IMG/VR virus record: IMGVR_UViG_3300035181_000463
Span: 1 to 30,256 of that record
Strand: one strand, 5' to 3'
DNA length: 30,256 nt
Origin: a virus
Position numbers and translations under genes: made by a program. Of the stretch, positions 12,313-21,653 are shown in pieces. The stretch's first letter is position 1. Every line of letters starts with the position of its first letter. The notes under the pieces were generated by a model, which saw only the letters and a program-made list of their open reading frames with translations, was not told the origin of the DNA and searched no databases.

Positions 12313-14100
12313 TTATTTTCCCATCCCTTGTAATTGATTTTTAATTATTTGAAGTCGTTTACTGTTTGGTGGAAGGTCTGAAGCTTCAATTAAAAGACGC
12401 TTACCTTCTTTTGAATTAACGCTATTTGGATCAATACCTAACTTGTCTGCACCTTTTTGGGCCCAAAGATCCTCGCCTTTTGCTGGTGAACGGTTAACAG
12501 TTGACTTAATTTCTTGAGGTTTATCGATCCCGTTATTATTTAGGTGTTGTTCTAATAGTACGGCAATTTGTGGGTTGTTTTTAATTGCATCAGCTAGTGG
12601 TTTTGATCCGGCCATCATCTTTGCAATAGTACCTTGAGCATTTGAAGCCATAGAGTCGCCAAATGTTCTAGCAAACTTATTTGCAGCACCAAGAACGGCA
12701 GCCAATGGAGCTCCACCTGTTGCCATTCCAGATCCAGCAGCGATGGTATCAGTCAGCCCAAAACTTCTGTTGGCAACATCACCAGCTATCTTTTTCTCTG
12801 CTGCCTTTTGTGCTTGTATAAGATTTCCAATTGATCTATTTGTGCTCTTAATTACTCCACCGTCATTACCCACTACAGAAGCAAGAGCATCAGCACCATT
12901 TTCAATTCCTTTTCTTAATCCACCCTGTACGTCTAGCGTTCCTTGTTTTCCAATTCCTACTTCTCGAACATAGTCGGAATCTTTCAAGAATTTATTCATG
13001 GTAATTTTCAACTTTTGAGCTGCATCAAGTGGAAGTATTTTACCTTGACCTTTTAACCATGTGTCGATCTCATCAAGCGCAGGTTGAATCTTTTCTTCTG
13101 GTACTCCTTGAAACTTTTCTCTAAAAGCTGACTTAAGCTTTTCTGCCATTTCAGCAGGTTTAATGTCTGCATTTTCTAAAGTTTTTAATTGCTCAGGAGT
13201 AGCAGACTCGATGAATTTTGGATCATTAACTTTATTTACAGTGTCAGAAATAAGGTTATTCAGTGCCTCTTCTTTGGTATCAATTGCGCCGCTAATACGG
13301 TCAGAAATACCTTTAGGCGTTGAAAATGTAGGTACAATATTTTCATCACGCAAAGTCTGCCCAACTTGATTAATAGTGCCTTTTTTATTCATTGCAATGA
13401 TGTCGGCCTTACTTGCTCCGGTAGCGCGAACTGCATTCATGTTTGCGCGCTTATTAAACGCATCGGCACCTTTTTCCAGTAACTTTCCAGCACCATATCC
13501 AACTGCACCAGTACCACCACCCACAACAGTTCCAACAGTTGCAGACTTGAGTCTATCAATCGGTTGAAGTGGGCTTATTTCACCTTCTACATCGCCCGGA
13601 TTCGCAACAGCACCAATCAATGCTCCCGACTTTGCACCGAATTTAACAGCGCCCAACAATCCAGCGCCAGCCTTAAACGGAGTTAGTGCAGACGTTGCTA
13701 CACCGCCAGAGATACCACCACCGATTGATCCTAATGTTGAAGCAACTGGATGATCTTCCTTTTCCTGTTTTAATCTTGCAATGTTTTCATCACGAGCTTG
13801 AACGTAAGTTTTATCATCAGGTAATTTAAACCCTTGTGCTCTTAATTTTTCATCTACTCCAGATGGTCCAACGCCAAGAATACTTCCAGCCTTATCGATT
13901 CCTTTTTCTGTCATAGCCTGGAGTTGTGGAATATAACCCATAGCTGCTGCATTACCAAAATGTTCTAGAGCTGCTTGTCCTGCTCCAATTTTTTCTTTAG
14001 GTTCATCTGCACTTTGTTGATCATCCCAATTAAACTTACCAGACTTAACTGGATCAGATGGAGTAACTTCTTGCTGATTATCCCAGTTAAATTTAGCCAT
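12313..14100 (-). CDS. DNA ejection (internal virion) protein, P22 gp16-like
   Basis: 595 residues, the third and largest of three genes in the positions of P22 gp7, gp20 and gp16. Glycine/alanine-rich hydrophobic segments occur at about 120-170 and 185-205 (STLGSIGGGISGGVATSALT; VGTVVGGGTGAVGYGAGKLL) and near 450 (AAGSGMATGGAPLAAVLGAA), as expected of proteins that insert into the host membrane. The N-terminus has two copies of the short motif KFNWD(N/D)QQ. The rest is helical and charged. It probably forms part of the conduit carrying DNA into the cell. The start shares one base with the previous stop. Confidence 0.75.
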   Translation of the reverse strand: MAKFNWDNQQEVTPSDPVKSGKFNWDDQQSADEPKEKIGAGQAALEHFGNAAAMGYIPQLQAMTEKGIDKAGSILGVGPSGVDEKLRAQGFKLPDDKTYVQARDENIARLKQEKEDHPVASTLGSIGGGISGGVATSALTPFKAGAGLLGAVKFGAKSGALIGAVANPGDVEGEISPLQPIDRLKSATVGTVVGGGTGAVGYGAGKLLEKGADAFNKRANMNAVRATGASKADIIAMNKKGTINQVGQTLRDENIVPTFSTPKGISDRISGAIDTKEEALNNLISDTVNKVNDPKFIESATPEQLKTLENADIKPAEMAEKLKSAFREKFQGVPEEKIQPALDEIDTWLKGQGKILPLDAAQKLKITMNKFLKDSDYVREVGIGKQGTLDVQGGLRKGIENGADALASVVGNDGGVIKSTNRSIGNLIQAQKAAEKKIAGDVANRSFGLTDTIAAGSGMATGGAPLAAVLGAANKFARTFGDSMASNAQGTIAKMMAGSKPLADAIKNNPQIAVLLEQHLNNNGIDKPQEIKSTVNRSPAKGEDLWAQKGADKLGIDPNSVNSKEGKRLLIEASDLPPNSKRLQIIKNQLQGMGK

Positions 14101-15299
14101 TACTTAACTACCTTTCCGCCTGATGCGATGGCTTCACCCTTGTCAGACGCATTGACATACATCATTTTTCCTGTTGGTGATTGCATTAGAATTTTACCTG
14201 TTGGAGGTGTTGGAAAAGATCCGGCATTAGCATCACTTCCCAGACCAGGACTCATTCCACCATTTTTTGCTATTGCTTTACTAGATCCCTTGTATGGGGA
14301 GGTGCTATCATATTTAGATAAATCAATTCCCCATGCGCTATTTGTAGGTGAAGCAGATTTGGATTGAAGATAATCTTCAAGTGCCGCCCTTCTTGTCGCA
14401 ATGTCTTTTGCATTATCAAGACCCATAGGACTAATATTTTTGAATGTATTATCCATCGCAGCCTGACGAACAGTTCCCTCTAAATCTTTAAATGTTGGCT
14501 GCATGGCTTGATGTAGAGCTTCTACTGATCTTGGTGTTTTACCAACGCCTGGCATTCCCATTCCCGATGTAATCGCACCGAGTCCACTTGTATCTTTTAC
14601 TGCTTGATCAAAGGCATCCATGATAGATGCACTCATATTTCTTGTATTTTGAGCTGAATCTATTTCTTTTAATGCTGCCGCTTGGTGTTCTTTTGGAACA
14701 TATCTAGGAACTAATTTAGCAGGATCGATAGAGTTATCAATTGACTGACCTAAAGTATTAGGGAAACTCTTAATTGTTTCTCCTCGTAGTTTTGCAGCCT
14801 CTGCATCATTTTTATTTGATGCAGAGTTTTTTGCTCTCAAGTCAGCTATTCTAACTTCAGGATCAATTTTAGCGCTGTTTTGAAGTGCAAAAAGTTGGGC
14901 CTTAGCAGTATCATGAGAAACACCAAGATCCGTATTTTTCAGCACGTTATAAGATGAAGCGAAATGTTGTGGATCATAAATGGCGTTACCATTTTCATCA
15001 TGCGGAATACTTCCCATTGGTATTCCTTGTGAAGACAACTCTTTCATTTTCAATGGAAACTCAACTGCCCTTTTATCTTCTGGTAGGCTTGCAAGATAAT
15101 CCATTGTCGGAAGTGTTGCAGCCTGAATTTTCTTTGCATACTCAAGCTTTTGGTTTTGGCTATCATTCACCAAATCACTTTGCATTTTCTGATTCTGCAT
15201 TCCCAATTGACTCAATTTCATGGCATTTGCTTGAGAATCCATCATGGATGGCATTTCAAATTTTTGAATGTTGTTATATATACTTGTGTCTATTGCCAT
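14100..15299 (-). CDS. DNA ejection protein, P22 gp20-like
   Basis: 399 residues, rich in A, Q, N, S and M at the N-terminus (MPSMMDSQANAMKLSQLGMQ), with long helical central regions and a glycine/proline-rich C-terminus. The composition and middle position among three ejection proteins match P22 gp20. The C-terminal GKILMQSPTGKMMYVNASD looks like a small terminal domain also seen in other podovirus ejection proteins. It should be packaged in the capsid and released into the host envelope. Confidence 0.7.
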   Translation of the reverse strand: MAIDTSIYNNIQKFEMPSMMDSQANAMKLSQLGMQNQKMQSDLVNDSQNQKLEYAKKIQAATLPTMDYLASLPEDKRAVEFPLKMKELSSQGIPMGSIPHDENGNAIYDPQHFASSYNVLKNTDLGVSHDTAKAQLFALQNSAKIDPEVRIADLRAKNSASNKNDAEAAKLRGETIKSFPNTLGQSIDNSIDPAKLVPRYVPKEHQAAALKEIDSAQNTRNMSASIMDAFDQAVKDTSGLGAITSGMGMPGVGKTPRSVEALHQAMQPTFKDLEGTVRQAAMDNTFKNISPMGLDNAKDIATRRAALEDYLQSKSASPTNSAWGIDLSKYDSTSPYKGSSKAIAKNGGMSPGLGSDANAGSFPTPPTGKILMQSPTGKMMYVNASDKGEAIASGGKVVK

Positions 15300-15301
15300 A
15301 A

Positions 15302-16045
15302 TTATTTACCCCAAAAATCATTTGCAGATTGATTGTAATTCATACCACTGAGTGTATTAGTATTTTGAGCACCTGTTGTTTTACTCATCCAATTAGGCTG
15401 ATTATTCATTGCTGCGTAATCCATTCCAGCTTTACCAATTCCAGAAAGCGCTCCACTCCATGCATTTGCTCCAGCAATACCAGCCGCCCCTTGAGCATTT
15501 GCTGCACCCATCATGTTTGATCCAGCGTTGTTAGCGTAGTTTTGTCCTGATATTGCATTAGAATTATTTGCGCCGATTCCCATGCCAGAGATGTTTGAAA
15601 GTCTTCCAAATCGACGGTCACGATCTTGATTGAATCTGTTGTAAGCGTTTCCATATTCATTGGATGCGAAGTTTTGACCGTATTGAGCCAGTGCTTTCAT
15701 TGTTCCACCGCTTTGTAATCCACCGCGAGCGGCTGCTGATCTCTCAAGAGCTTTTTGTCCCTCTTGCATTCTGAAGTCGTAACCAGGATCTTGTTGAAAA
15801 TCCGCCGCTGTGAAATCACGCTTGAAATCTTGAGAACCCATATCAGACAAAGCGCCATAACCAGCATTTCTATAGGCTGCATTGTCATCACGAGTCTGGT
15901 TGTACATTTTTTCTTGAAGGGCCGTTGCTCTATCTGATGCCGCTGATTGCTTATCTGCTGCATCTCTTGCAGCGCTTGAACTAATTGCAGCCCCTGCCAC
16001 TCCTGCAACCGCACTCCCACCAATTGCTACTGCTACAAATGACAT
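15302..16045 (-). CDS. DNA transfer/ejection protein, P22 gp7-like
   Basis: 247 residues with a hydrophobic A/G-rich N-terminus (AVAIGGSAVAGVAGAAISSS) and the conserved block QDPGYDFRMQEGQKALERSA, ARGGLQSGGTMKALAQYGQ, then NEYGNAYNRF, a clear signature of podovirus DNA-transfer proteins of the gp7 type. The C-terminal half is rich in N, A, G and M. It is the first of the three ejection genes. Confidence 0.85.
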   Translation of the reverse strand: MSFVAVAIGGSAVAGVAGAAISSSAARDAADKQSAASDRATALQEKMYNQTRDDNAAYRNAGYGALSDMGSQDFKRDFTAADFQQDPGYDFRMQEGQKALERSAAARGGLQSGGTMKALAQYGQNFASNEYGNAYNRFNQDRDRRFGRLSNISGMGIGANNSNAISGQNYANNAGSNMMGAANAQGAAGIAGANAWSGALSGIGKAGMDYAAMNNQPNWMSKTTGAQNTNTLSGMNYNQSANDFWGK

Positions 16046-16046
16046 A

Positions 16047-16523
16047 TTATTTATCCTCCGTGATATTTTTTAATTCAGTAAAATCTAAAACTTCATTGAA
16101 ACTTTTAGCGATTAACATTTCCTCAATCTTGTCTGTGTCAGTCTCATTTTCTGGGTTGTGGTGAACAGTGATCCACACCGAATCCTCATGAGCAAATCCC
16201 ACGCGCTTAATTCCTGGTTGTGATTTAATGACAGAGGATGATTTAACCTTTTTCATTCCCTCATCAGTCCACACCGATAATTCACCTTGGGATAAAATAT
16301 TTAAATGTTCTGTCTTATGAATTTTTCCTGTAAGTGTTGTTCCTTTAGGAATAAATATTTCTCGCATGTAAACACCTGATGAAAAATGATGAGTCGTTTT
16401 TATTTCAATCTGATGCTCTTTCATTTCCATCATGACAGCTTCAAGCTTTAAAATACTTTCGCGCATTTGCTCTGGAGTTTTATTTTCTGTCTCAATTATT
16501 AGTGGTGTATTATTTTCAATCAT
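16047..16523 (-). CDS. Cupin-like virion-region protein
   Basis: 158 residues from ATG 16523, whose ATGA overlaps the collar gene stop. The core reads EIFIPKGTTLTGKIHKTEHLNILSQG split over two strands, then GELSVWTDEG, GIKRVGFAHEDSVWITVHHN, a double-stranded beta-helix (cupin) pattern with histidines in metal-binding positions. It is a family seen next to tail genes in many phages with no known role. The N-terminal 40 residues look like a coiled coil. It may be a head-tail or assembly factor. Confidence 0.65.
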   Translation of the reverse strand: MIENNTPLIIETENKTPEQMRESILKLEAVMMEMKEHQIEIKTTHHFSSGVYMREIFIPKGTTLTGKIHKTEHLNILSQGELSVWTDEGMKKVKSSSVIKSQPGIKRVGFAHEDSVWITVHHNPENETDTDKIEEMLIAKSFNEVLDFTELKNITEDK

Positions 16524-17206
16524 GTTTTCACCACCCAATTCACATAAACGTTAATTGGTCTAGTCTCAGAGTCTCCACCACTTGTTATCGTGTGAGTGTG
16601 AGCACCCAAAGTATTTGGGCCTGTTGGAGCTGTGATTGTGTTAGTTCCTGCACCTGTTTGAACGGCTGCGATCGTTCCAGTCCAGTGTGACGAGTGCGCT
16701 CCTTGGCTATCTGTAACCATTGGAGTTGTGGGCAATGCTGTTGCAGCTACTTGCACAGATCCTACATTGTTTCCAGTTGCTCCACCAGTTGCCATTGCTG
16801 TGCGTGTAGCAGAGTTTGGATCACGAGCAGCAGCTCCATCTATTCCACGAAGAAATCTTCCACGGTAGTCAGGTAAATTAAAAGTTGTTGATCCGTCACC
16901 AGTACCGTGAGCAGTGCTGATAGCAGTAAAAAGTGCTGAATATGTAGCTCTTGAAACCGCGCTACCATCGCAAAGTAAATAACCAGTAGGTGCAGAAGTT
17001 CCAGCGTATGGGCTTATAATTCCTGCAGGAACGTAATGAGTGCGAATGTCAGCAAGTGCAATGTCTATTTCATCATTAGTAGAAGCTATAGTCCCACCCA
17101 GACGAAAGAAAACTTTTTGAAACCAATCTGACCAATTCTGATTTAAAAAACCATTTTGGTCTAATAGTGGTGTTCTGTGTTGCACTGGGGGTAATTTACT
17201 AGACAT
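16520..17206 (-). CDS. Tail-collar domain protein (replaces the P22 tail needle position)
   Basis: 228 residues. The collar domain spans about 58-125: GIISPYAGTSAPTGYLLCDG, TTFNLPDYRGRFLRGID. The C-terminal part ends GAHTHTITSGGDSETRPINV then YVNWVVKT, typical of phage collar and microcystin-dependent-like tip proteins. The N-terminus (LPPVQHRTPLLDQNGFLNQN, WFQKVFFRLGG) resembles a virion-anchoring stretch. It occupies the place of P22 gp26 after gp10, so it may form the tail tip or plug. It starts within the stop of the gp10-like gene. Confidence 0.85.
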   Translation of the reverse strand: MSSKLPPVQHRTPLLDQNGFLNQNWSDWFQKVFFRLGGTIASTNDEIDIALADIRTHYVPAGIISPYAGTSAPTGYLLCDGSAVSRATYSALFTAISTAHGTGDGSTTFNLPDYRGRFLRGIDGAAARDPNSATRTAMATGGATGNNVGSVQVAATALPTTPMVTDSQGAHSSHWTGTIAAVQTGAGTNTITAPTGPNTLGAHTHTITSGGDSETRPINVYVNWVVKT

Positions 17207-18642
17207 TACGCTAACCCCTCTTCCACTTCAATTTCTGCGCCTATCAAAACAGCTTTTACAGGATCAGTTATTTTTATTTCATAAACTCTATCTCGTGATG
17301 ATCCTAGTCTTCTAAATTTTACACGAGTTTTATATTTTCCGATTTTTCCAGCATCAGCAAATTGTTCATTTGACCATGAATGCCCACCATCATCAGACCA
17401 TCTCATCATTACTTTTGGATCATTACCTTGACCAGTTCCATCAGTTCCAACACCTGTCTCCATGTCTAATTGAAAACTATTGTGTCTGACTAATTTTAAA
17501 TTTTGTGAAAAATGCGGAGCTGCTCTCACTCTACAAATAGAAGTTCCGTTGTCGGTTAAAGTATTGGGATCAAGTGCGTAAATTTTTCCTGTTGCATAAT
17601 CACCCACCACATTTGTCCCAAATGCTAACGAGTGGTTTTCTGCTCTATGACGCTCGAGTGACCATGAGTTAAGGTAAGCACGTTCATGCCAAAACTCTGT
17701 AGCTCCATCATAAACCCATGTTGAATTAGTGCCTGGAAGGTTAAGGCAATAAAAGATATGTCCACCTTGTTGATAAGTGTACGCGGTGGCCGCTGCAATT
17801 TGAGTTGATGTTAAAGCGCGGATTACACTCTCAATTGCTGGTGTACTGATTCTTTGATTCTGAAATCCTTGCATCTTGTAAATAATTCCTGAACCAGTAG
17901 AATCACCGCCGATAAAAAATATTACACCAGATGCTTTGGCGATTGAAAAAGGAGCTATGCACCCAACATCAATTACAGCACCTTGAATCCGTGCAAATGG
18001 TGCATTGGCATCACCACTGTTATAAAAAACCTCTGTGCTTTTAGCTCCAAATAAAAATAATTGCTGATTATTAACAACATGTCCGACTATATAATCAGGG
18101 CTACCTTCCGCCGTTCCAATATCTAATGCGCTAAAATTAATTGAATAAAGATCAGAAAAGAAAAATTGCTGTGAGCTTGGTTTATTAAAAATTAGATAAC
18201 CATCTAAGTATGAAGATTGTGTTGCACCTAGAAAATTAGGGCTAGTTATTTGCGCGAAAGTATTTGTTGCGATAGTCCATGAATAACCGTAAGTTCCATC
18301 CACCACCACGACATGCAATCCATTATCTGAAATTGAAACTGCGCCAGTGTCAGTCAATAGAGTCCCTAATTCAGTTGCTACCCAGCTTGATGATATTTTA
18401 TAAAGCTTGGTTCCACCCACTACATAAAATTCACCGTTTGATGCTGTCCACATTCCACGAATAGGGCTACCTGCAAGAGTGAGTAATAATCTTAAGCCTG
18501 GAGTCGGTACGAGCGCTGCAACTTCGCGTTCCTTACCAGTGCCAAGCGCATTGATTTCAGGAAACCAGTTTACGCAACGCTGACAATCGACATTCACCGA
18601 TTGAAGAGTGTAGCTAGGTCCGATGAATCCTGGAAACCTCAT
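17206..18642 (-). CDS. Packaged-DNA stabilisation / tail accessory protein, P22 gp10-like
   Basis: 478 residues, close to P22 gp10 (472). Characteristic start: GPSYTLQSVNVDCQRCVNWF, followed by beta-rich propeller-like repeats (ISDNGLHVVVVDGTYGYSW; VVNNQQLFLFGAKSTEVFYN) and the late motif MMRWSDDGGHSWSNEQ. In P22, gp10 hexamers close the portal after packaging and hold the tailspikes. ATG 18642 overlaps the gp4-like stop by four bases. Confidence 0.9.
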   Translation of the reverse strand: MRFPGFIGPSYTLQSVNVDCQRCVNWFPEINALGTGKEREVAALVPTPGLRLLLTLAGSPIRGMWTASNGEFYVVGGTKLYKISSSWVATELGTLLTDTGAVSISDNGLHVVVVDGTYGYSWTIATNTFAQITSPNFLGATQSSYLDGYLIFNKPSSQQFFFSDLYSINFSALDIGTAEGSPDYIVGHVVNNQQLFLFGAKSTEVFYNSGDANAPFARIQGAVIDVGCIAPFSIAKASGVIFFIGGDSTGSGIIYKMQGFQNQRISTPAIESVIRALTSTQIAAATAYTYQQGGHIFYCLNLPGTNSTWVYDGATEFWHERAYLNSWSLERHRAENHSLAFGTNVVGDYATGKIYALDPNTLTDNGTSICRVRAAPHFSQNLKLVRHNSFQLDMETGVGTDGTGQGNDPKVMMRWSDDGGHSWSNEQFADAGKIGKYKTRVKFRRLGSSRDRVYEIKITDPVKAVLIGAEIEVEEGLA

Positions 18643-19352
18643 CGACTTGAACCTCCAGTTATAATATTAAATCCACCTTTCGAAATTAAAGCTCTATCAA
18701 CAGTTAGATAGCTAGGCTTGGTGTTCATTCGCTTAATGGATGATTTTGATTCTTCAGCAGTCTTTGCAACTTCTGGCGATACGCTTTTTCCGTACTCTGG
18801 CGCTAATTCGATTGCTCCATTATAAACAAGCGCTCTCTCGTAACCTGGAGGGAATGCAATTGCAGTATCTAAAGTCAATATTGTTGAAAGCGGTTTCCAA
18901 CTAAAAAGAACAACCTTGTATGCAGCCGATGGCATTGGGTAAAGGTTAACTGTCTCGTTAGGGTAAGTTCCTTCAATGTAGATGTCAGTTGGTATGGTGG
19001 AGCTAGATGCTTTTTGATTGATCGAAGCCCATTCTGATAATGATAAAATATTGAGTTTATACTCAATTGCTGGAGATGATGTCTCGACTCTAATTAATGC
19101 TTGATCGATCCTCATTGGACGAGTGGTAACAAAAACACCTGTTGCACCAATGGTATAACTTTGTGTGTTAGGAGTTAACACAAACTCTTCTCTAACTCGC
19201 GAGTAAATTAAAAGTGATTCATTAGACCATGAGTCTAGCATTCTGTTTATGGAAGCTAGACCATCGGTAGCCTCATTCGCTGCAATACTTTCACCTGGAG
19301 CAATAGCACCAATCAAGCGAAGAGAAGCTGATATTAAATCCCGTCCTGTCAT
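18639..19352 (-). CDS. Tail accessory factor, P22 gp4-like
   Basis: 237 residues from ATG 19352, chosen because AGGAG lies seven bases upstream; a GTG six bases earlier is less likely. The protein is the P22 gp4-type head completion protein: TGRDLISASLRLIGAIAPGE, ANEATDGLASINRMLDSWSN, VREEFVLTPNTQSYTIG, and a C-terminal helix region (ERALVYNGAIELAPEYGK). It binds the portal first and recruits gp10. Its neighbour order (coat, gp4, gp10) is that of P22. Confidence 0.88.
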   Translation of the reverse strand: MTGRDLISASLRLIGAIAPGESIAANEATDGLASINRMLDSWSNESLLIYSRVREEFVLTPNTQSYTIGATGVFVTTRPMRIDQALIRVETSSPAIEYKLNILSLSEWASINQKASSSTIPTDIYIEGTYPNETVNLYPMPSAAYKVVLFSWKPLSTILTLDTAIAFPPGYERALVYNGAIELAPEYGKSVSPEVAKTAEESKSSIKRMNTKPSYLTVDRALISKGGFNIITGGSSR

Positions 19353-19383
19353 GATCACTCCTGTAAAAGTTTTTAGTTAAAGG

Positions 19384-19418
19384 ATGGAGCCGAGAAGCAT
19401 CACGCCTCCCGACTCCAT
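19384..19418 (-). terminator. Stable hairpin after the coat gene (partial terminator or processing site)
   Basis: Bases 19405-19418 and 19384-19397 pair along 14 positions, counting three G-U pairs in RNA, around a 7-base loop. It lies 13 bases past the coat stop on the transcribed strand. Only a short T-tract follows (CCTTTAACT), so read-through is likely. It may raise coat output relative to downstream tail genes. Confidence 0.6.
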
Positions 19419-19431
19419 TAATTAGTTTAAA

Positions 19432-20661
19432 TTATCCGAGAATCTTACAAGCCCACTCAGGACGAAGTGCAGCCCAACCGTAGATCACGTCTGCACGAGT
19501 TTTGAATTTATCTGTGCTGATATCGTACTGGCGAACAATACGAATGCTGATACCTGTATCTGGATCAGTTTCAACAGCAGAAAAGTCTACACCTTGTGGC
19601 ATTTCAAGGGTTGCGTAAGCAAGACCGAAAGCCTGTTCATGCATGGCGATGTTGTGAGCAGTAATTGCAGAAGTACCTACAGAAGATCCACCTAGAGTGA
19701 ATGACAAAGCAGCACCAGTTAAAGGCACAGCAGTCACGTTTTGAAGTGATCCAGTAGAATAGATAGTCGGGCTGATAGAGATAGTCGCATTACCTGCACC
19801 ATCAGAAGCACAGTCAGCGGTAACAACGAATTGTTGTAACTGACCAGTGTCTTGCTTAGTGATAGGGTTGACTTTATTTACAGCAGCGATAGTGAACACG
19901 TCACCAGCTTTTAAACGGTTTGCAACAGCAGCAGTCCAACCATTGGTAACAAGAGTAGATGCACCACTTGCAGTAGTTCCGTTCATTAGTGGAGTACCAC
20001 CACGTTGACCGGAAGTTGAACTGTATACGTTTTGTGAGCGATACCAGTCAGCACCGATTGCTTGACCCATAATTCCGCGCTTGTATTGACTTCCGATTGC
20101 ATCACCAGATTGAAATAATCCTTTCAATGCATCAACAATCACGCTTGAAGCAGCAGGATTGATTAACATTGAATAGTTGTCATCTTGTGGGCCTGCACTC
20201 TCAGCAATCTTTTGCATACCTTGTAGGTAAGTTAAAAGAGCGCTTGGAGTAGTCGCAGCAGTACCAACAGCATTGTACACGTTAGTTGCAGCCATAGCGT
20301 AACCATCAAGGTCAACTTTGTTAACTAGAGCGAGTGCAGCAGGTGCTGAGTAACGCTTAGAGAACTCGTCAATAGAGAGAGTTAAATCACTAGAAATAAA
20401 CTCAAAGTCAACGTGCTGTTGAGAGTTGATTGTCAAAGTAACTGAATCTTCAGTCACATCTTGTGCAGAATACGCTGTACCACTGGTAGCAGTAAAACGG
20501 TTTGGTTTACGGATCTTCTCACTTGTACCGATCTTCGCTCCCTTTTTTGCGAAGTCTTTAGAGTAAGATTTATCTACGTTACGTGAAAATCCCATGTTGT
20601 TTTTGAATTGCATCAGCATTTCTTTTGCAATCACACTTGGAGTTAAAATACTATTAGCCAT
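19432..20661 (-). CDS. Major capsid protein, P22 coat (gp5)-like
   Basis: 409 residues (P22 gp5: 430). It carries the P22-coat pattern: ANSILTPSVIAKEMLMQFKN, IRKPNRFTATSGTAYSAQDV, QHVDFEFISSDLTLSIDEF, an insertion-domain-like segment (GDVFTIAAVNKVNPITKQDT), and a C-terminus with DTGISIRIVRQYDISTDKFK and ADVIYGWAALRPEWACKI. It forms the HK97-fold shell. Its gene follows the scaffold, as in P22. The ribosome site is weak (AAAG) for such a highly made protein, perhaps compensated by promoter strength or coupling. Confidence 0.93.
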   Translation of the reverse strand: MANSILTPSVIAKEMLMQFKNNMGFSRNVDKSYSKDFAKKGAKIGTSEKIRKPNRFTATSGTAYSAQDVTEDSVTLTINSQQHVDFEFISSDLTLSIDEFSKRYSAPAALALVNKVDLDGYAMAATNVYNAVGTAATTPSALLTYLQGMQKIAESAGPQDDNYSMLINPAASSVIVDALKGLFQSGDAIGSQYKRGIMGQAIGADWYRSQNVYSSTSGQRGGTPLMNGTTASGASTLVTNGWTAAVANRLKAGDVFTIAAVNKVNPITKQDTGQLQQFVVTADCASDGAGNATISISPTIYSTGSLQNVTAVPLTGAALSFTLGGSSVGTSAITAHNIAMHEQAFGLAYATLEMPQGVDFSAVETDPDTGISIRIVRQYDISTDKFKTRADVIYGWAALRPEWACKILG

Positions 20662-20687
20662 TATTGTCTACTTTCTTTAAAAGCGCT

Positions 20688-21653
20688 TTATTTTCGTCTT
20701 TTAATTTGTTCACGTCTAATCCGCTCGTACTCACTGAATGGGATATCTGGATCAGTAATCGATTTACGAATTGCTCCAGAAGATCCTTTTCCAATTGTTT
20801 CGATTGGTTTAGGCGCATTTGTTATTTTTTTTGTTTCGATTGGTTTACTGTCAGAGGTTTTTAAACTGAGTTTTGATTCTATTTTTCCAACTTCACGAGC
20901 AGCAGCGATGGGTGAAAGCTTGCAAATTCTTGCAAACTCTTCACGGTTTTTCGCCAACTCATAAGTTAACTCAGCGCTATTTTCAGACGACAAGATAATT
21001 TCTTTGATGGTAGATGAAACAGGGATATCATCCACTGATTCAATTACATCGTAATAATCATCATTTTTTTCTGCGAAGGATTTTGCCCGTTCGTTGTAAG
21101 CGGTGATCAGCTTTTGTTGTTCGCTTTGCAAGTTTGATTTCTCAATAGCTTGCTCACGTTCTTTAAACTTCTGTTCAGTTTTCCAATCCGTTAGAGCTTC
21201 TACATACTCAGCATGAGTATCAAAGCTATCTGGAATTGGTTTACCTTCAGAAGCAACAACTTTAGATTCGACAACTTTTTTCTCTGCACTTACATCTTTC
21301 AATGCTTGTGCTTTCCAATATTCGACTTCCTTGTCTTTATCAGAAATACGAGAATTTAATTTATCAATTCTACGCTGAAAACCGCCTTTTTTACGTGGTT
21401 TATCCTTATCAGAATCATTGGAATCATCAGTTTCATTTTCAGATTCTGATTCATCTTTTGACTCGTCTGTTTCCTCTTTTTCTTCAGTTACCGATTCTAA
21501 AGTTTCTTTTTGCACAGAAGACTTAACTTCCGGCGCGGTTTTAGTAATTTCTTCACCACGTCTAATCTTTTGATAATCAGTAAACGAAAGATTCGGATTA
21601 CTGAGATCATTGATTGGAGTAGGTGTATCGATTGCTTCGTTATTGTTGCTCAT
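20688..21653 (-). CDS. Scaffolding protein, P22 gp8-like
   Basis: 321 highly charged residues, mostly helical: an acidic stretch (about 45-85, ESKDESESENETDDSNDSD), a coiled coil near RRIDKLNSRISDKDKEVEYW, and a basic C-terminus (SEYERIRREQIKRRK), which in P22 gp8 is the coat-binding helix-turn-helix. The size is like gp8 (303). The gene lies between portal and coat. It should direct procapsid assembly and leave before packaging. It overlaps the portal end by 14 bases and has a GGAAA ribosome site. Confidence 0.88.
   Translation of the reverse strand: MSNNNEAIDTPTPINDLSNPNLSFTDYQKIRRGEEITKTAPEVKSSVQKETLESVTEEKEETDESKDESESENETDDSNDSDKDKPRKKGGFQRRIDKLNSRISDKDKEVEYWKAQALKDVSAEKKVVESKVVASEGKPIPDSFDTHAEYVEALTDWKTEQKFKEREQAIEKSNLQSEQQKLITAYNERAKSFAEKNDDYYDVIESVDDIPVSSTIKEIILSSENSAELTYELAKNREEFARICKLSPIAAAREVGKIESKLSLKTSDSKPIETKKITNAPKPIETIGKGSSGAIRKSITDPDIPFSEYERIRREQIKRRK

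Noticed and set aside
13975-14367. 130-residue plus-strand frame over the ejection genes
   Set aside because: It lies antisense to two long, well-coupled minus-strand genes with recognisable composition, so it is a shadow frame.
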